Assembly: GCA_019095985.1 (NCBI GenBank)
Contig: CM032665.1
Coordinates: forward strand, 29,518,501 to 29,582,500
Direction: 5' to 3'
Origin: Streblospio benedicti
Lineage: Eukaryota; Annelida; Polychaeta; Spionida; Spionidae
Length of the DNA stretch: 64,000 bases
Shown here: in pieces, positions 26,401 to 36,723 of the stretch
Layout of the letters: each line of letters begins with the position of its first letter
Numbering within the stretch: position 1 is the first letter of the stretch
Notes under the pieces: model-generated
Database searches by the model: none
What the model was told of the DNA's origin: nothing
Seen by the model: only the letters and a program-made list of their open reading frames with translations
Translations under genes and position numbers: made by a program

Positions 26401-29400
26401 GAACTGCAGATACTCATGCTTGGAAACGTCATGTTTCCAATGTCATGACTATATGAAATGGAAATTTAATTAGAATGGAATCGGCGGGCAGAATGTGATG
26501 TCGAGAACAAGAAAGCTCCAACGAAAGCCAGAAACATGGTACCACAAAACACTTTTCGTACAAAAGATATACCTGGGTTCACTAAGTATGACAGACCGTG
26601 GATGGTGGATGTTTGTAAATATTTCACTATCATGTTTTCATTTGGTTTATCATTGGCCAGTGTCTCTGACATTTCTATTGCAGTGGATGGGTGTTTGTTC
26701 TTAAAATAAGCCTCATCCTTAATTAGGCATGTTCTGGTAGATATGTCCCCTACCTGAACTCGTGCAATGTATTCCAGTAGTGTCAAAAACGACTTCATGT
26801 TCTCCATCCTCCATTTCAAGTTTACTGTCACTAGGTCCAAAATCACTATCATCTAAAACATTCTTTCCACTTTCTTGTACTTTGCACCTGTGTTGGAGTA
26901 AAGTCTCCTCTGCACATTCTAATTTCCTATTGACAAGTATGTGATTTATCCTATTCTCCAATCTATGGTGAAAGATTCTATTTGATGTAAAATAGATAAT
27001 GATTGCTCGACCGTAAGATCTTCATTTACTTCCAGTTTGTTGTCTGTTCCTATATCCGCCATACTTCCTTTGATTAACAACGATATCTATCAGAATGCAT
27101 GTACACAAGGATTACAGATAATTGTCAAAACAAATGATGATTATATTTGTAAGTGAATCTGTCTATATTCTTTGTCACAGATACCACACATATTTGCATG
27201 CTTGCATGCTGCCTTGCATTGGTCCCCTTTTGCTGTAATTATTTGACCACAATGTAATGAGACAGAGTCATTTGAAGTACCATCCGTATGTTCTGGACCA
27301 ACGATGTCTACAAATCACGCGTTATACATGCACACGGCAATCGGACGTTATGGCTACATTTGACTAGTGCTCAACAAGTGAAAAGGATAGTCTTGTATCG
27401 ACAGTTTATGTCCTGAATGTTTCATGTCCTATAAAGTCGCCCCAGTCTTTTGACAATCCACCCCCCCCCCATTAATTCATGGGGCAAAACTATCGCTTAT
27501 TATCAAAATGCTCAGCAATCATCACTCAGCAGAATGGAAGCATTGTTAACATGTCGGTGCTCTCTCCTATAGTTTTTTTGCGTCACTTCAGCTGCTGGAG
27601 CAAAGCATTGTGTTTCGTTCGTTTGTAACTAACTAACTATGTATGTATGTCTCCAGACAAGCTAGAGGATTTACCGATGAACCGATTTCGTTCAAACTTT
27701 ACAAAACTATGTGGTATGAGGTGACACCAAAGTGATTCGATTTTGAGCACTTTGCCAATTAAACTGTGCTTTCCACAGGCTCGCCCTTAATAATATCAGA
27801 CAGGGATGCTGCCCCCGAAAATTTTCGGTGCACTCCCTTGGCTAGCAGTTGAAATGAGAGAAAAAATACATGAAAATGGCAAATGAGAAGCCTGGGATCG
27901 GAAAAGAGGTACCTTATACCTGCTGTACTAACATAAGAGTTTTCAAAGCTGCTGGGCATCACAAAGTGCCATTTTTAATAGCTGCTGGACGGTGAAAAGT
28001 AGGTATTTTAACTGCTAGGCAGGGTGAAAAGGGTTTTCGGGGTGGGGGTGGGGGTGGGGGTGGGGGGGAAGCATACCGTGACGGTATAAAAGTGCCCCCA
28101 GCCCCCTTCTCGGGTGTCACATTATACAGTGGCAGATCCAGGTTGTTGGTGTTATGCATGCAACTTTAGGCCACGAAGTTTTAAATGTATAGTGCTGCAG
28201 AAAATGGTCTTATTGCTGACTATTACAAGTTTTTGGAAAAAGGGGGGCCACACTTAAGGGATTTCATGGGTTTGGTACGCGCAATCGATGACGAACGTGT
28301 AAAAACCCAATGAAAATGAAGCATTTTGGTGGGAAAAGCCTGGATCTGCCTATGTGCAATGGCGTTATCTCCCTCCCCCTGTACAATAGCCGGTTCTGCG
28401 GTCAGGTTGTGGTGCCGTACAGCCGGGTGCGCGACTTCCTCCACACGACGTGCTCGGCGAGCGGGGCGGTGGAGCTGGCGCCGCCGCTCACGTGCGTGTG
28501 CGGCAGCGGCTGCTCGGCGCGGTACCGCTGTCTGCGCGTCACCGTGTCATACCGAGACGCCGGCGGCGCCGAGCGCGACAATGCCACGCTCAGCGACAAC
28601 GAGGCCATGCTCGGCATGAAGGTATGGAGTCAGACGAGTATTCAATACTGTTATCAATCATATGAAACATCAAAACAATCCTATATACAGTGCTCGGTAT
28701 GAAGGTGTGTAAATGGAGTTAGTTCCGGAATTAATGTTCCTAGAATAGCCTATTACAAGGCCTTTAAGTGATCTGAAAGCCTCTATATGACGCATAAAGG
28801 TGTGTGTGGAGCACAACCACTTGAAACCAATTTATAAGGGCTTAATTTTGAAAGCACGACCCCCCCCCCCCCTAACTTCTAACTTTCTTACCTACCCCAA
28901 CCAATTGTAAATGACCGGTCCCTTATTTGCTGCGGGTTACCGTTGTGGGTTCATGTAGATTTCTGTTAACTTTGTAATATTTAGTCAATTTTGAAGGCCA
29001 AAAAGAGGGATGTGGAATGTGGGAGAAAAGCCTGAAAGTCTGTGGGATGAAGGAAAATGGGCCAAAAAAGAGAGATGCGACAAACAAGGCGCAAAAATTA
29101 GGGATGTGGGGTTTCTTTTTATACCCAACGTCCGTTGCAGCAAACCTAACACAACAAACAAATCAAATCAAACATGCAAACAAAACTAAGCACAATTTTG
29201 CAAACAGTGTCAGATTATTTGTTTTAACTTACTTGCAAGTCACGTGTATTAAAGTATCCAAATAGAAATACAAATCGTTCATTTAGCACAGCCACATTTC
29301 AATTATGATCTCTCTCTCTCTCTCTCTCACTTCCTTATATAGCAAGCACGTTCCAGTTTACCGCCTTCTCTCCGTTGCAGTGTTCTTTTTACCCGACGTG

Positions 29401-30232
29401 CCAGACGTCGGCCATGCTGCTAGCTGAAGCCGTGCGCCAGTACGAGCTGCAATACGCCACGCCCGGTAACACAATGACACAATATAGCACTTTTAGTAAA
29501 ACATAATGCCAATAACATTTCAAAGTCAACAAAACTAAAAATTATATATACAGTTTACAACTAGCCTTTTGTGCTAGTTTTATAAGCAGACTGAAGAAGG
29601 ACCGGGAAGGTCCGAAAGGCTATCAATGTGAGCTTATAAAACTAGCACAAAAGGATAGTTGTAGACTGTATATATAATGTAAAAACTTGTGCAGATGAGT
29701 ATTCAATAAAAACTAAAAATGTTGATTAAAATATCTTAAAACTCCTTATGTAAAGATTGTATCAAGGCAGATTCAGGTGTATCCAGGTGGGCTCCGAACG
29801 CTTGTGCACCCATTTTTCCAACCAAAATAATTCATTTTCATGAGGCTTCTGAAGTGTTTGCTAGCGATTGTTTGTATGAGATCCATTCAGTACGTCCTCC
29901 CCTTTTCCAGAAACCTGGATCTGTTAGTGGATTGTTTGCACGTTACCTAGAATGGCCATTATCACAATCTCGTAAACATTGTGGCAACCTATTCCATTCC
30001 GGTCATTCCACAGTCGCGCAGTTAGATTGACAACATTTCTGTCACCACAGGTAATAGCCCGGGAGGCTACCCGTGCTGGTACAGCCCGCACCATCCCGGC
30101 ACCGTCGTCCGAACACGCAGGTTCCAGCTGCACCACGTGGTCCATGGACTGCTGTGGACGAGCGTGATCCTCCTTGCGTGTGTGCTCACCTTTGTGTGGG
30201 CTTTACGAAGAAGAGGTTGTGGCTTCTTGTAA
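17434..30232 (+). CDS. KCNMB-like: BK-type calcium-activated K+ channel beta subunit-like protein (five exons)
   Basis: Beta subunits are two-pass membrane proteins that tune gating of the Slo1 (BK) channel. Exons are 17434-17520, 23653-23823, 28406-28621, 29381-29465 and 30051-30232 including the TAA stop; phases agree (0, 0, 0, 1) and give about 246 residues, usual for the family. The start ATG has A at -3 and G at +4. An acidic stretch DEDDDLDEEFCGEDE leads into TM1 (about residues 63-86, YLSLSLVTVGCVVALIVIAI). The extracellular loop holds a cysteine pattern (LTCVCGSGCSARYRCLRVTV), a glycosylation sequon NATLS and CSFYPTC, matching vertebrate CSYIPKC. YPCWYSP precedes TM2 (about 216-238, VVHGLLWTSVILLACVLTF) and a short basic tail. 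Family assignment rests on remembered KCNMB2/KCNMB4 sequences; which paralogue is nearest is not decided. Confidence 0.88.
17569..17640. repeat. Short inverted repeat in intron 1
   Basis: ACATGTAAAGCACTCCGAG and its inverted relative near 17615-17640 form a stem of about 25 bp around a 20-bp loop. It lies 50 bp after the first exon of the channel gene. Confidence 0.5.
17736..17831. mobile_element. ~96-bp mini-MITE (CAACCTCCAAGCAGG ends)
   Basis: CAACCTCCAAGCAGG and CCTGCTTGGAGGTTG are perfect 15-bp inverted ends. The interior contains CTGAAAGAGGACGTTAT, which recurs in a sister copy at 51306-51382. There is no coding capacity. Confidence 0.65.
18150..19690. repeat. Several GGATCTGCC-family fragments in intron 1
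   Basis: Fragments are seen at about 18165-18222 (right end AACCTGGATCTGCCATAG), 19275-19430 (both ends, GGCAGATCC to GGATCTGTCAG) and 19605-19692 (right end). Each keeps the 'TTTCATxGGGTTxxxACG' interior phrase. They are decayed non-autonomous elements in intron 1 of the channel gene. Confidence 0.5.
20375..21446. repeat. Dense 'AGAGGTGGTCTC' repeats in intron 1
   Basis: Copies include TTGAGAGGTGGTCTCTTAAT near 21281, TAGAGGTGGTCTCTGTATAG near 21402 and GTGGTCTCTTTAAAAAGGCG near 20515. The family is scattered across the window. Units are degenerate and irregularly spaced, so this is not a simple tandem array. Confidence 0.55.
21786..21971. mobile_element. Fold-back element in intron 1
   Basis: The arms of about 75 bp, for example CAGAGCAGAATAGAAAGTTC and its inverted copy near 21920-21950, flank a loop of about 30 bp. 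The left arm on the - strand contains CTGATGA, a 6-bp hairpin and CGAAAC, the order of a hammerhead ribozyme core (see findings). Confidence 0.65.
22720..22910. repeat. C-run rich non-coding segment
   Basis: Repeated phrases of the form 'GTCAA...GACxCCC' with long C runs recur over about 150 bp, similar in style to the poly-C elements near 2.8-3.1 and 5.1-5.3 kb. Terminal repeats were not resolved. Confidence 0.35.
23246..23652 (+). repeat. Triplicated intron segment carrying a partial duplicate of exon 2
   Basis: Three related units (about 23246-23355, 23356-23522, 23523-23652) share CGGAAACCAATTTCA, then a GAAATGAAxCACxTGTTAAA phrase, then CTCTCTCCTGAATCCA. Unit 2 also contains a splice-acceptor AG and DSVDEDDDEEFSEE (from 23433), a copy of the first codons of real exon 2 (DSADEDDDLDEEF). 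It then drifts into AAACTTTTTAAACCCCC, with no transmembrane coding and no donor. Unit 1 keeps only the GAAGAAACTTTTTAAACCCC tail. The third unit leads into functional exon 2 at 23653. Confidence 0.75.
23843..24211. mobile_element. Fold-back element just after exon 2
   Basis: Inverted arms of about 150 bp start at GAGACTTGCTGGAGAT and end at ATCTCCAGCAAGTCTC. The inner pair is ATGGACCATACAAAAGATCA and its complement. The element begins about 20 bp after the exon 2 donor, so a strong hairpin would form in the pre-mRNA next to the splice site. Confidence 0.75.
25075..27062 (-). pseudogene. Intronless DEG/ENaC (acid-sensing/epithelial Na+ channel family) pseudogene
   Basis: DEG/ENaC proteins are trimeric two-pass sodium channels. 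Reading the - strand, an ATG at 27062 opens MADIGTDNKLEVNEDLTVEQ. Further along are the His-Gly gate motif before TM1 (LQTSTIHGLSYL near 26,575), TM1, then GNMTFPSMSICSS (the conserved TFPxxxxC after TM1), a cysteine-rich segment (SSTQACTRL ... GFPLCLHP near 25.35-25.45 kb), and a C-terminal AAFLGDLRGQFGLFIARAS near 25.13 kb. That last stretch matches the family's LGDIGGQxGLFIGAS before TM2, with the selectivity Gly of G-x-S replaced. Stops interrupt it near 26,945, 26,463 and 26,390, with several frame shifts. No introns are visible over about 2 kb, so a retrocopy is likely; a T13 run on + at 24710-24722 could be its tail. It lies antisense in intron 2 of the channel gene. Confidence 0.75.
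28131..28350. mobile_element. Complete GGCAGATCC...GGATCTGCC element before exon 3
   Basis: The left end CAGTGGCAGATCCAGG and right end CCTGGATCTGCC are inverted. The interior phrase GGGATTTCATGGGTTTGG followed by a 'AATGAAxxATTTTGGTGGG' stretch defines the family seen in fragments across the window. It is about 220 bp and non-coding. It ends 55 bp before exon 3 of the channel gene. Confidence 0.7.
28840..29130. repeat. Degenerate repeat in intron 3 related to 41.87-42.01 kb
   Basis: After a C run, phrases such as GGGATGTGGAATGTGGGAG and AAAAATTAGGGATGTGGGG recur. A similar series with AATGAGGTATGTGGAATTC is at 41880-41990. These look like diverged copies of one element with internal short repeats. 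Confidence 0.4.
29540..29682. mobile_element. Near-perfect hairpin in intron 4
   Basis: The arms, about 45 bp long, are near-perfect inverted repeats, with CTTTTGTGCTAGTTTTATAA on the left and its complement on the right. The loop holds CTGAAGAAGGACCGGGAAGG through GTCCGAAA, a hammerhead-like core order. There is no coding capacity. Confidence 0.65.
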
Positions 30233-30520
30233 GGACATTGAAGGGGTTTACGTGACGTTTTGTAAGGATATTGTAGGGACTGTGACTTCTTGTAAGGATA
30301 TCTGTAGGGACTGTGACTTCTTGTAAGGATATTGCATGGATTGGGGCTTCTTGTAATCTCGTAAGGAGATTGAAGGAGTTTATAATGACGTTTTGTAAGG
30401 ATACTGAAGAAGTTGTGACCTAAGAAGATTGAAAAGGCTTTGACATTTTGAAAGGGTATTGAAGAGGTTGTGACATTTTGTAAGGAGTTTCGGGGGTTGT
30501 GACTTTTTGTAAATATTTGC
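30210..30520 (+). repeat. Degenerate minisatellite spanning the stop codon and 3' UTR
   Basis: The phrase 'CTTCTTGTAAGGATATTG' with a GGGACTGTGA spacer recurs about eight times with a period of roughly 35-45 bp. The first unit contains the last codons (GCGFL) and the TAA stop at 30230-30232 of the channel gene. Confidence 0.7.
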
Positions 30521-33500
30521 GGTTTAATGTCTTGCACCTGATTTGTTGTAAGAAAGTATGCAACTTTGATGTATGGACGTGAGATTTGATTGGTTAGTGT
30601 GCAAATGGAGACAGGTGACTTTATACAGCAACAGTGTCTCATTTTGTCAGTGAAAACTGCGAATAGCCTACTATGTAAGGAGTGTGTATACTGAGGGGTA
30701 ATTTAACTTGCTGTATGGTGACGGGTTGTGAAAGTGAAATATAATGCCCTGTATAGGTGTATATTCTATACAACTGATCCAAGTGAGCAGGAAATGTCAT
30801 ATCTTAAGTGCAGCTATTGTGTACATGGTATGTGTATGTAACTGTAGCAACGCACGATTGTTTCCTGTATGGAATAGCATATAGTATTAAGTGAAATGAA
30901 ATAATTTCAGCATAGATATATTACGGATAATATTATTGTTTTTCTTAATGAAGTATGTCCCATTATGTGACGTATATTGGATGTTAAGATGACAAGTTGT
31001 AGAAAATGAAAATGAAGTCAATCAATTTAAGTAGAAAGATTAAATTTCCTGTATTGTAGTTATTATAAGTAATACGTACTAGAATTGATGATACCAATTT
31101 CCATTACTTCAACATGTATCACACGTTCACTTTATGTATCATGTGTCATGTTGTCATTGATTTCCAGGGAATAGCGACCCGGGGGGCAATAACCTAGATA
31201 GTGTACGCGGGGCTCCACCGGACATTTGATATCTTGGGTAAAATGTGCTAAAAGTTTGCAAAACATAAACTTTAAAGTGCTGATTTTCCAATCTGAAGGG
31301 GTGCATAGGCAAGTGGGATGAATTTAGTAAACCAAGAGCTAAATTAGACCTATCAAGTGCCGATTTTAGCTACTTGGGTCATGATGTGCTGATTTTTAAG
31401 GGTGAAATTGTGACCCACTCCGATGGCGCCTCCCAGTCCACAAAATACATTTGTGCAGTTATTCATCGATTCACATGGTCATAATAATCTATTTGTTGTC
31501 TAAACACAGTGGGTGATAAAGAAAATACCACATTCCTGCTGAATACGTCGTGTTTGTTTGCTATCTTACGCTCTCACGGATTTGTACAAAAACACTTTTG
31601 GACTCATGCCTATGTTTCCATCATATGCATACCGGTCGCAATTGATGTGGTACAAAAACAAGATAGTTTTGGACTCAAACCTAATTGGTTACATCAGTAT
31701 GCATGTTACGCATGCATCTGTGTCTATGTTAATTTTGTTGTCAGTTACCTCTGCAGAACTGCAATTGATACATTTATGGCCTCACGGGACGAACCTTTCA
31801 ACAAGATCGTATTATCGTATAATTTGTGAAATAATAGGACTCCAATGATATATTTTGTTTTAACTAAATAGTTTATTTTGAACATGAAAATGCATCGCCA
31901 GCAGATAAGTTCTCTGTTTGACTACTAAAAAACATATATTTATAAAGTTTTAGTCAATCTTAAGTTGAAAATGTTGTATGTTGTAGAATTTATTGAATGA
32001 CTTTCATTCATAGCTATTTGTATTTAATGGTTAACATGCGTTGTCAAAAATTTACATTCTATCATTCCGTGAAAAATCAAGCCAATAACCCACGCTACGC
32101 ATCATTAATTTTGCGGAAGACATTTCAGTACAAAACTCCGCACAATGTAATAAATGAACTAGCGAGCAGATACTAGCGCCGTGTAGCGTCAAAAACTGCT
32201 CGAGAAGTAATGATTTATTTTAAAATAAAATGATTTTAGTCATGATAGGGTGATTCTCGAACGTGTCAACCACTGACTCACCTTTGTTCGGGTAAAACCG
32301 TTTATAATCAGAGATAAACGGTCCAATTTTTCATTTTTTCTGTTTGTTGACCATCCTCTTTGGCACTGCTCGCATTTGACTATGCAGATATGGACGTTTT
32401 GGGTATTTGGCTGTGGTATGGGGGTTGTGCCATATCTCCAAACGCACACGTTTAACAAGTAATCACAACTATACATCTAAAGATAAATTTGGGGTGGTCC
32501 TAAACAGTTTGGACGACCCTTCGAGGTCAGGCAAACTGGTTAACTGTGGGACGACGTTCCCAACTACATATCATGAACTGCCCATAATGTCCTAAAAATA
32601 AGGATTTTTTAAAGTTGGTCCCAAGTATTCATAAAGTTACCAGTGCAAACCCACATACGATCTGTGGAGACATTTCATGTGCGTCCTCAGGTGGTGTGCG
32701 GTACTCCCAATTTCAGCGCAACCAAAGCGCTCAGGTGCTCCTACTAAATAACAATAAAGTAACAGATGATGGACATTGGACCGCGAGGACACCGTGAGTA
32801 ATGAGGTGCTCACCAGCCGGGCCCTGAGCACAGCCATAGAGGGCGCTCACCATCACGGCCACACATCTGTTACTATTATAGTGAAGATTCATCTATCCTG
32901 ATCTTTCATCTATCTTCGTATGCAACCAGCAGAAAGGGGGGAACGGGGGGGCAAACAACAGCTTGTTAGCTTTGGAAAAAAGGGGGAGGGCCGCACTTAA
33001 GGAAAAGGGGAGGCGTGCACATAAGGGATTTCATGAAAAATCCTACGAAAATGAAGTATTTTGGTGGGTAAAAAAAGGGGGGCGCCCCTGTTCCCCCTGG
33101 ATCTGCCTATGGGTATTGTTAAGACTTTTACGTTTGTAATATTCACAGTCTGAGGGAGCCCAAAGTATGGGTGAAAGCCTGCAAGGTTTTTCTCGTCTAT
33201 ATATCCATTGGTTTAAAGTAATAAACTGTATATTTATGCACATCTGTTAATCTTCATTCTTGGTAGCAGGGATTCCTCGGCAGAAGGTCGTGGGTTCGAT
33301 CCCAGGACGCCGCATCTGTTTGTAGTTGCTGAGCAAACTCGTCTCTAAACGCAGCTTCGCTATTACATTTAGGCGACTTAACTGTATGCTCCACAGGGCG
33401 TTGAGAAAATAGCGTGACAAGTACGCCAATCACCCAGTTTAGATGTAAAGTTGACTGAGCGTATGGCTCCCACGTTTACATCAGTGTGGTCGATGCTCTG

Positions 33501-34780
33501 AACCGAAAATTAAGCCCCACGCGGCAGCGGCTCATCTGCCGCCGCCCCAGATCTGTTAATCCCTGTTAATCCTGGCAGCCAAGCAACACATGGGACCTTT
33601 CACGTTCTTTTGGCATTTGGGAAAGCATGTTTATATATCTTATTAGAATTGTGGCACTAAAACGAGATTCTTGCACCTGTGCACCTGAAAGGTTTGTGCC
33701 TCAATGCAGGAGACTTTTTTCTGTTAGGACCACTTTGTGGACCAGTGTTCTTACGTGGTCTCAATAGAGAGGTGGTCTCGGCTCATTCCCGTTGCTTTAT
33801 GAACGTTTGGGAGCACGAAAATATATCTGCGGTCCAGAACATTCCCTCAAATCTCGAGATGCCACTGTGGTTTGCCTACTCATAGAATAGACTATAGTTT
33901 TACGAGTGTTTGCAGCAATTGGCACTACCTTTAAAACATGTTAAAAGTATCACTTTCACAAACGGGTACAAACAGTGAACAGCTACGGGCAGAACAGCCG
34001 AAGGGACCGTCCTCAAGTGGCCTCTACAGGGAGTTGACGATGTCACATTAGAGAGGTGGTCTTGGAGGCGCTACTGTATTTAGGACTATACATGTAACTA
34101 GAAGGAGGACCCCAGGTGTGATGGGACCAATAAGGCTCGCCGAGGCTTACTGCAGCGGAACTGGTACCAGCTTGCATTTATTCCAAGAGTAGCAGCACGC
34201 AGTGGTGAATTGTTTTACTGTCGTCTGCATGTTAATGGTTTTGGTGAGAAATCAGTTGGGTTATTATTTCTACTTTCCATCATATCGTGCAGCAAAATGT
34301 AATAAATACACAGCTGGGAGCTGCAATAGACTGATGCCTGCAGCTATCTTTTACTTACCAGAATTTGCAAGTGTGTCCACCTATAATAGACTAATACATA
34401 TTCATACAAGCCCCGGGATACAAGCTACCATACATATGTTATAAACCATTTTGTTTTACATACTTGTTCTCTATTTTATCATGACGTTACCATGGACATC
34501 TATTTATACATGAAATCCTGGTCATTTCCCACTTGGCCGTATTAGGTGAGTTCTAAACCCAGTAAACCCCATTCCGTGGCTGTTGATATATCACAGTAGT
34601 AATTGTTAAAATGTGTTGCAAGGGTAAAAAAATTCTGCTGGTCGCGTTTGCTCCTCTAAAACCACAACAGAACGTCCACACCTGAACTAAAGATACATTT
34701 ACATCACGTGGACTTCCCTATCTAGGCGTCTCCTATGCCATTAGACACATTTATTGTGAGCGATATATGATGAGAATCCG
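30521..34780. other. Intergenic stretch without recognised gene
   Basis: The 3' flank of the channel gene shows no clear AATAAA. At 31170-31430 a non-coding element repeats GTGCTGATTTT-type phrases. Around 32930-33115 a GGATCTGCC-family copy with G runs is present. At 33720-34080 AGAGGTGGTCT repeats occur. No domain-bearing frame was seen. Confidence 0.4.
33255..33460 (+). repeat. tRNA-like 3' half, probable SINE
   Basis: A perfect pol III B box GGTTCGATCC at 33293-33302 sits inside a T-arm-like context (CGTGGGTTCGATCCCAGGAC). It is followed by about 150 bp of non-tRNA tail. No intact 5' tRNA half was found, so a SINE fragment is more likely than a tRNA gene. Confidence 0.4.
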
Positions 34781-34805
34781 GCGTCCATTTCCGCCTGCTT
34801 TCCAC

Positions 34806-34876
34806 CCCATTTCCGGGTCTGCGCAGTCGCCCTTTATTTGCCAATCACGTGACAAAGGCCACCATGCGCATGCGCG
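34806..34876. promoter_or_regulatory. Promoter-like cluster (ETS, CCAAT, E-box, NRF-1) without an assigned gene
   Basis: Within 70 bp lie TTTCCGG (ETS core), CCAAT at 34841-34845, CACGTGAC at 34846-34853, and a perfect NRF-1 palindrome TGCGCATGCGCG at 34865-34876. This combination is typical of TATA-less, often bidirectional housekeeping promoters. No first exon could be identified on either side. Confidence 0.45.
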
Positions 34877-35099
34877 GATCATCAAAAGCGCATTGTCTCG
34901 AAATATGCTTCACAGTGTCTCAGTAATAATGATAATACAGGCTTATTTGAAGACACATATACTAGATATCGGTGACACATGCTAGAATGGATGTGGAGTG
35001 CTCGCTTGAAAGTGTTTCCCTCTCCATTAGGTCTTCGAGGAGCATACTTATTCAGGTTACCACCAAATGTTATTGTAGAACACACTAGTAGGTATGTTA

Positions 35100-36600
35100 T
35101 CTAACTCACCTACCCGGACCTGGTAAATCAACAGGCATAAACCTCTGCAAAGAGACCACCTCGCTATTGAGAACTCGTGAAACCTGTCTCACGAGACATT
35201 CTACCGGACTGGAATGCGCATGCTTTGACAGTAAATCACCCCTCGTGCACAGTAAAGCAAGGCATATGTGGAAATAGGGTCTATTAGCTCAATGTCGACG
35301 TAAGTAATGACAGCTCGCCAACAGTAGTAAGCTTATTGAGGCTCCCACGGGAGGTTCAAATGGAGAGAAGTGGAGCCCATTATTGTGAATGGGCGTCCGA
35401 CAGGAAGTACGTCTTAGCATTGCAGCCGGCTATAAAGGAAATGGTGGATGGGATGGCACCTGCCTTATGCCATTAGGCCAGACGCGTGGGCTCAACAACA
35501 AACTCTACACTAATTACATAAGTTGTATCAGATGTTCAATGTAGTTATTTCAAAGCATTAAACAAATGAATAGTGTGTAACCTCTCCACTAAGACAATGT
35601 GCTCTGTGTGCAGCATGGACAAGCCTTAAGTGACCTAAATAGAGATGTGGTCTCTTTATGGAGGTTCATGATGTCCCTTTGTGAAGGGTGGGTACTGCAC
35701 GTCTATACAAGTGGTTTCGTTATTTCTACATAACTGAGAAGTTTCCTTTGATCTCAAAATATATCAATTTTGAACATGAATTTAACAGATACACGTGTAG
35801 TCCAAATTAAAATGGGAAAGGTATGTAGTTTAAAATAGTAACAGCAGATAGTGCTTTGAGCTTAGTATAATTTAGCTGAAAGAAAACATTCTACGCACAT
35901 GTAACAAATAGAACCCTCGAATCTAGGCCTGATAGATCTAACAGATAGATCTATCGCGTGACTTGCATTCGATTTTCCACACTAATTCCGGATGTGCATA
36001 GCTTGATCATTTATCACTCACATGTGTTAACACCAATCATACCACTGTAGCCATTCAATTATTGGAATTTAGCTGGCTTGATCGTTACTCATATATCAAC
36101 GCTAATTAAGTGGTGTCTAGTGGTAACCCATTGCCATGTCGATCCACTATCATTATTTGGTGCGTTTATGGAATTTACCCCCATATGGTGTTCAAAGTTG
36201 GTTTGTTATTACGTGAATATGGTGGCCACTCCTAATCTTACTCGAAAGGACACTAATAGTCCACAACCGAGTCCTCTTTGCTCTCCCATTTGGTAAAGAT
36301 TTCACTGTAGCCTCTCATCTTGCTACAACACTGGTTAGTCACCTCTTGTGACGCTTTCCATCATGTTCTAGTCATCTAACGTATTGGAGTGGTAGGGTCA
36401 AAGAGTTGGATACTGATGCTGATCAGCAAACCTTATCCATAATGGTGTACCCACGGTCACTCTACAACAGGCTGTGCTGTTATACAGGGGGGGGGGGGTG
36501 GGGGGTGCATACATTTTAAATTATCAAGTATCAAGGTGCATAATAATCATATAATATAATTTCACCATTCCTTCATTCAGGTATTATTTTCATATTGACT
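35100..36600. other. Intergenic, dispersed repeats only
   Basis: AGAGGTGGTCT-type repeats occur at 35140-35200 and 35580-35670. A TATA-like GGCTATAAAGGAAATGG is near 35428 but has no supporting gene. A G run lies near 36488-36506. Nothing else was recognised. Confidence 0.35.
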
Positions 36601-36623
36601 ACTATATATTTCATATTGGTTTA

Positions 36624-36723
36624 NNNNNNNNNNNNNNNNNNNNNNNNNNNNNNNNNNNNNNNNNNNNNNNNNNNNNNNNNNNNNNNNNNNNNNNNNNNNN
36701 NNNNNNNNNNNNNNNNNNNNNNN
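36624..36723. other. Scaffold gap (100 N) inside the GST-repeat exon
   Basis: This 100-N placeholder follows directly on the Gly-Ser-Thr repeat of the - strand. The assembler probably broke on the repeat, so the true repeat length is unknown. Confidence 0.99.

Noticed and set aside
28390-28405. Alternative start of the channel gene's third exon at 28390
   Set aside because: It would put the conserved cysteine loop out of frame with exon 2; the AG at 28404-28405 gives the required phase 0.
31509-31848. Two overlapping + strand frames of 96-106 codons
   Set aside because: No recognisable domain, no splice or promoter support, and two frames open at once in AT-rich DNA suggest chance.
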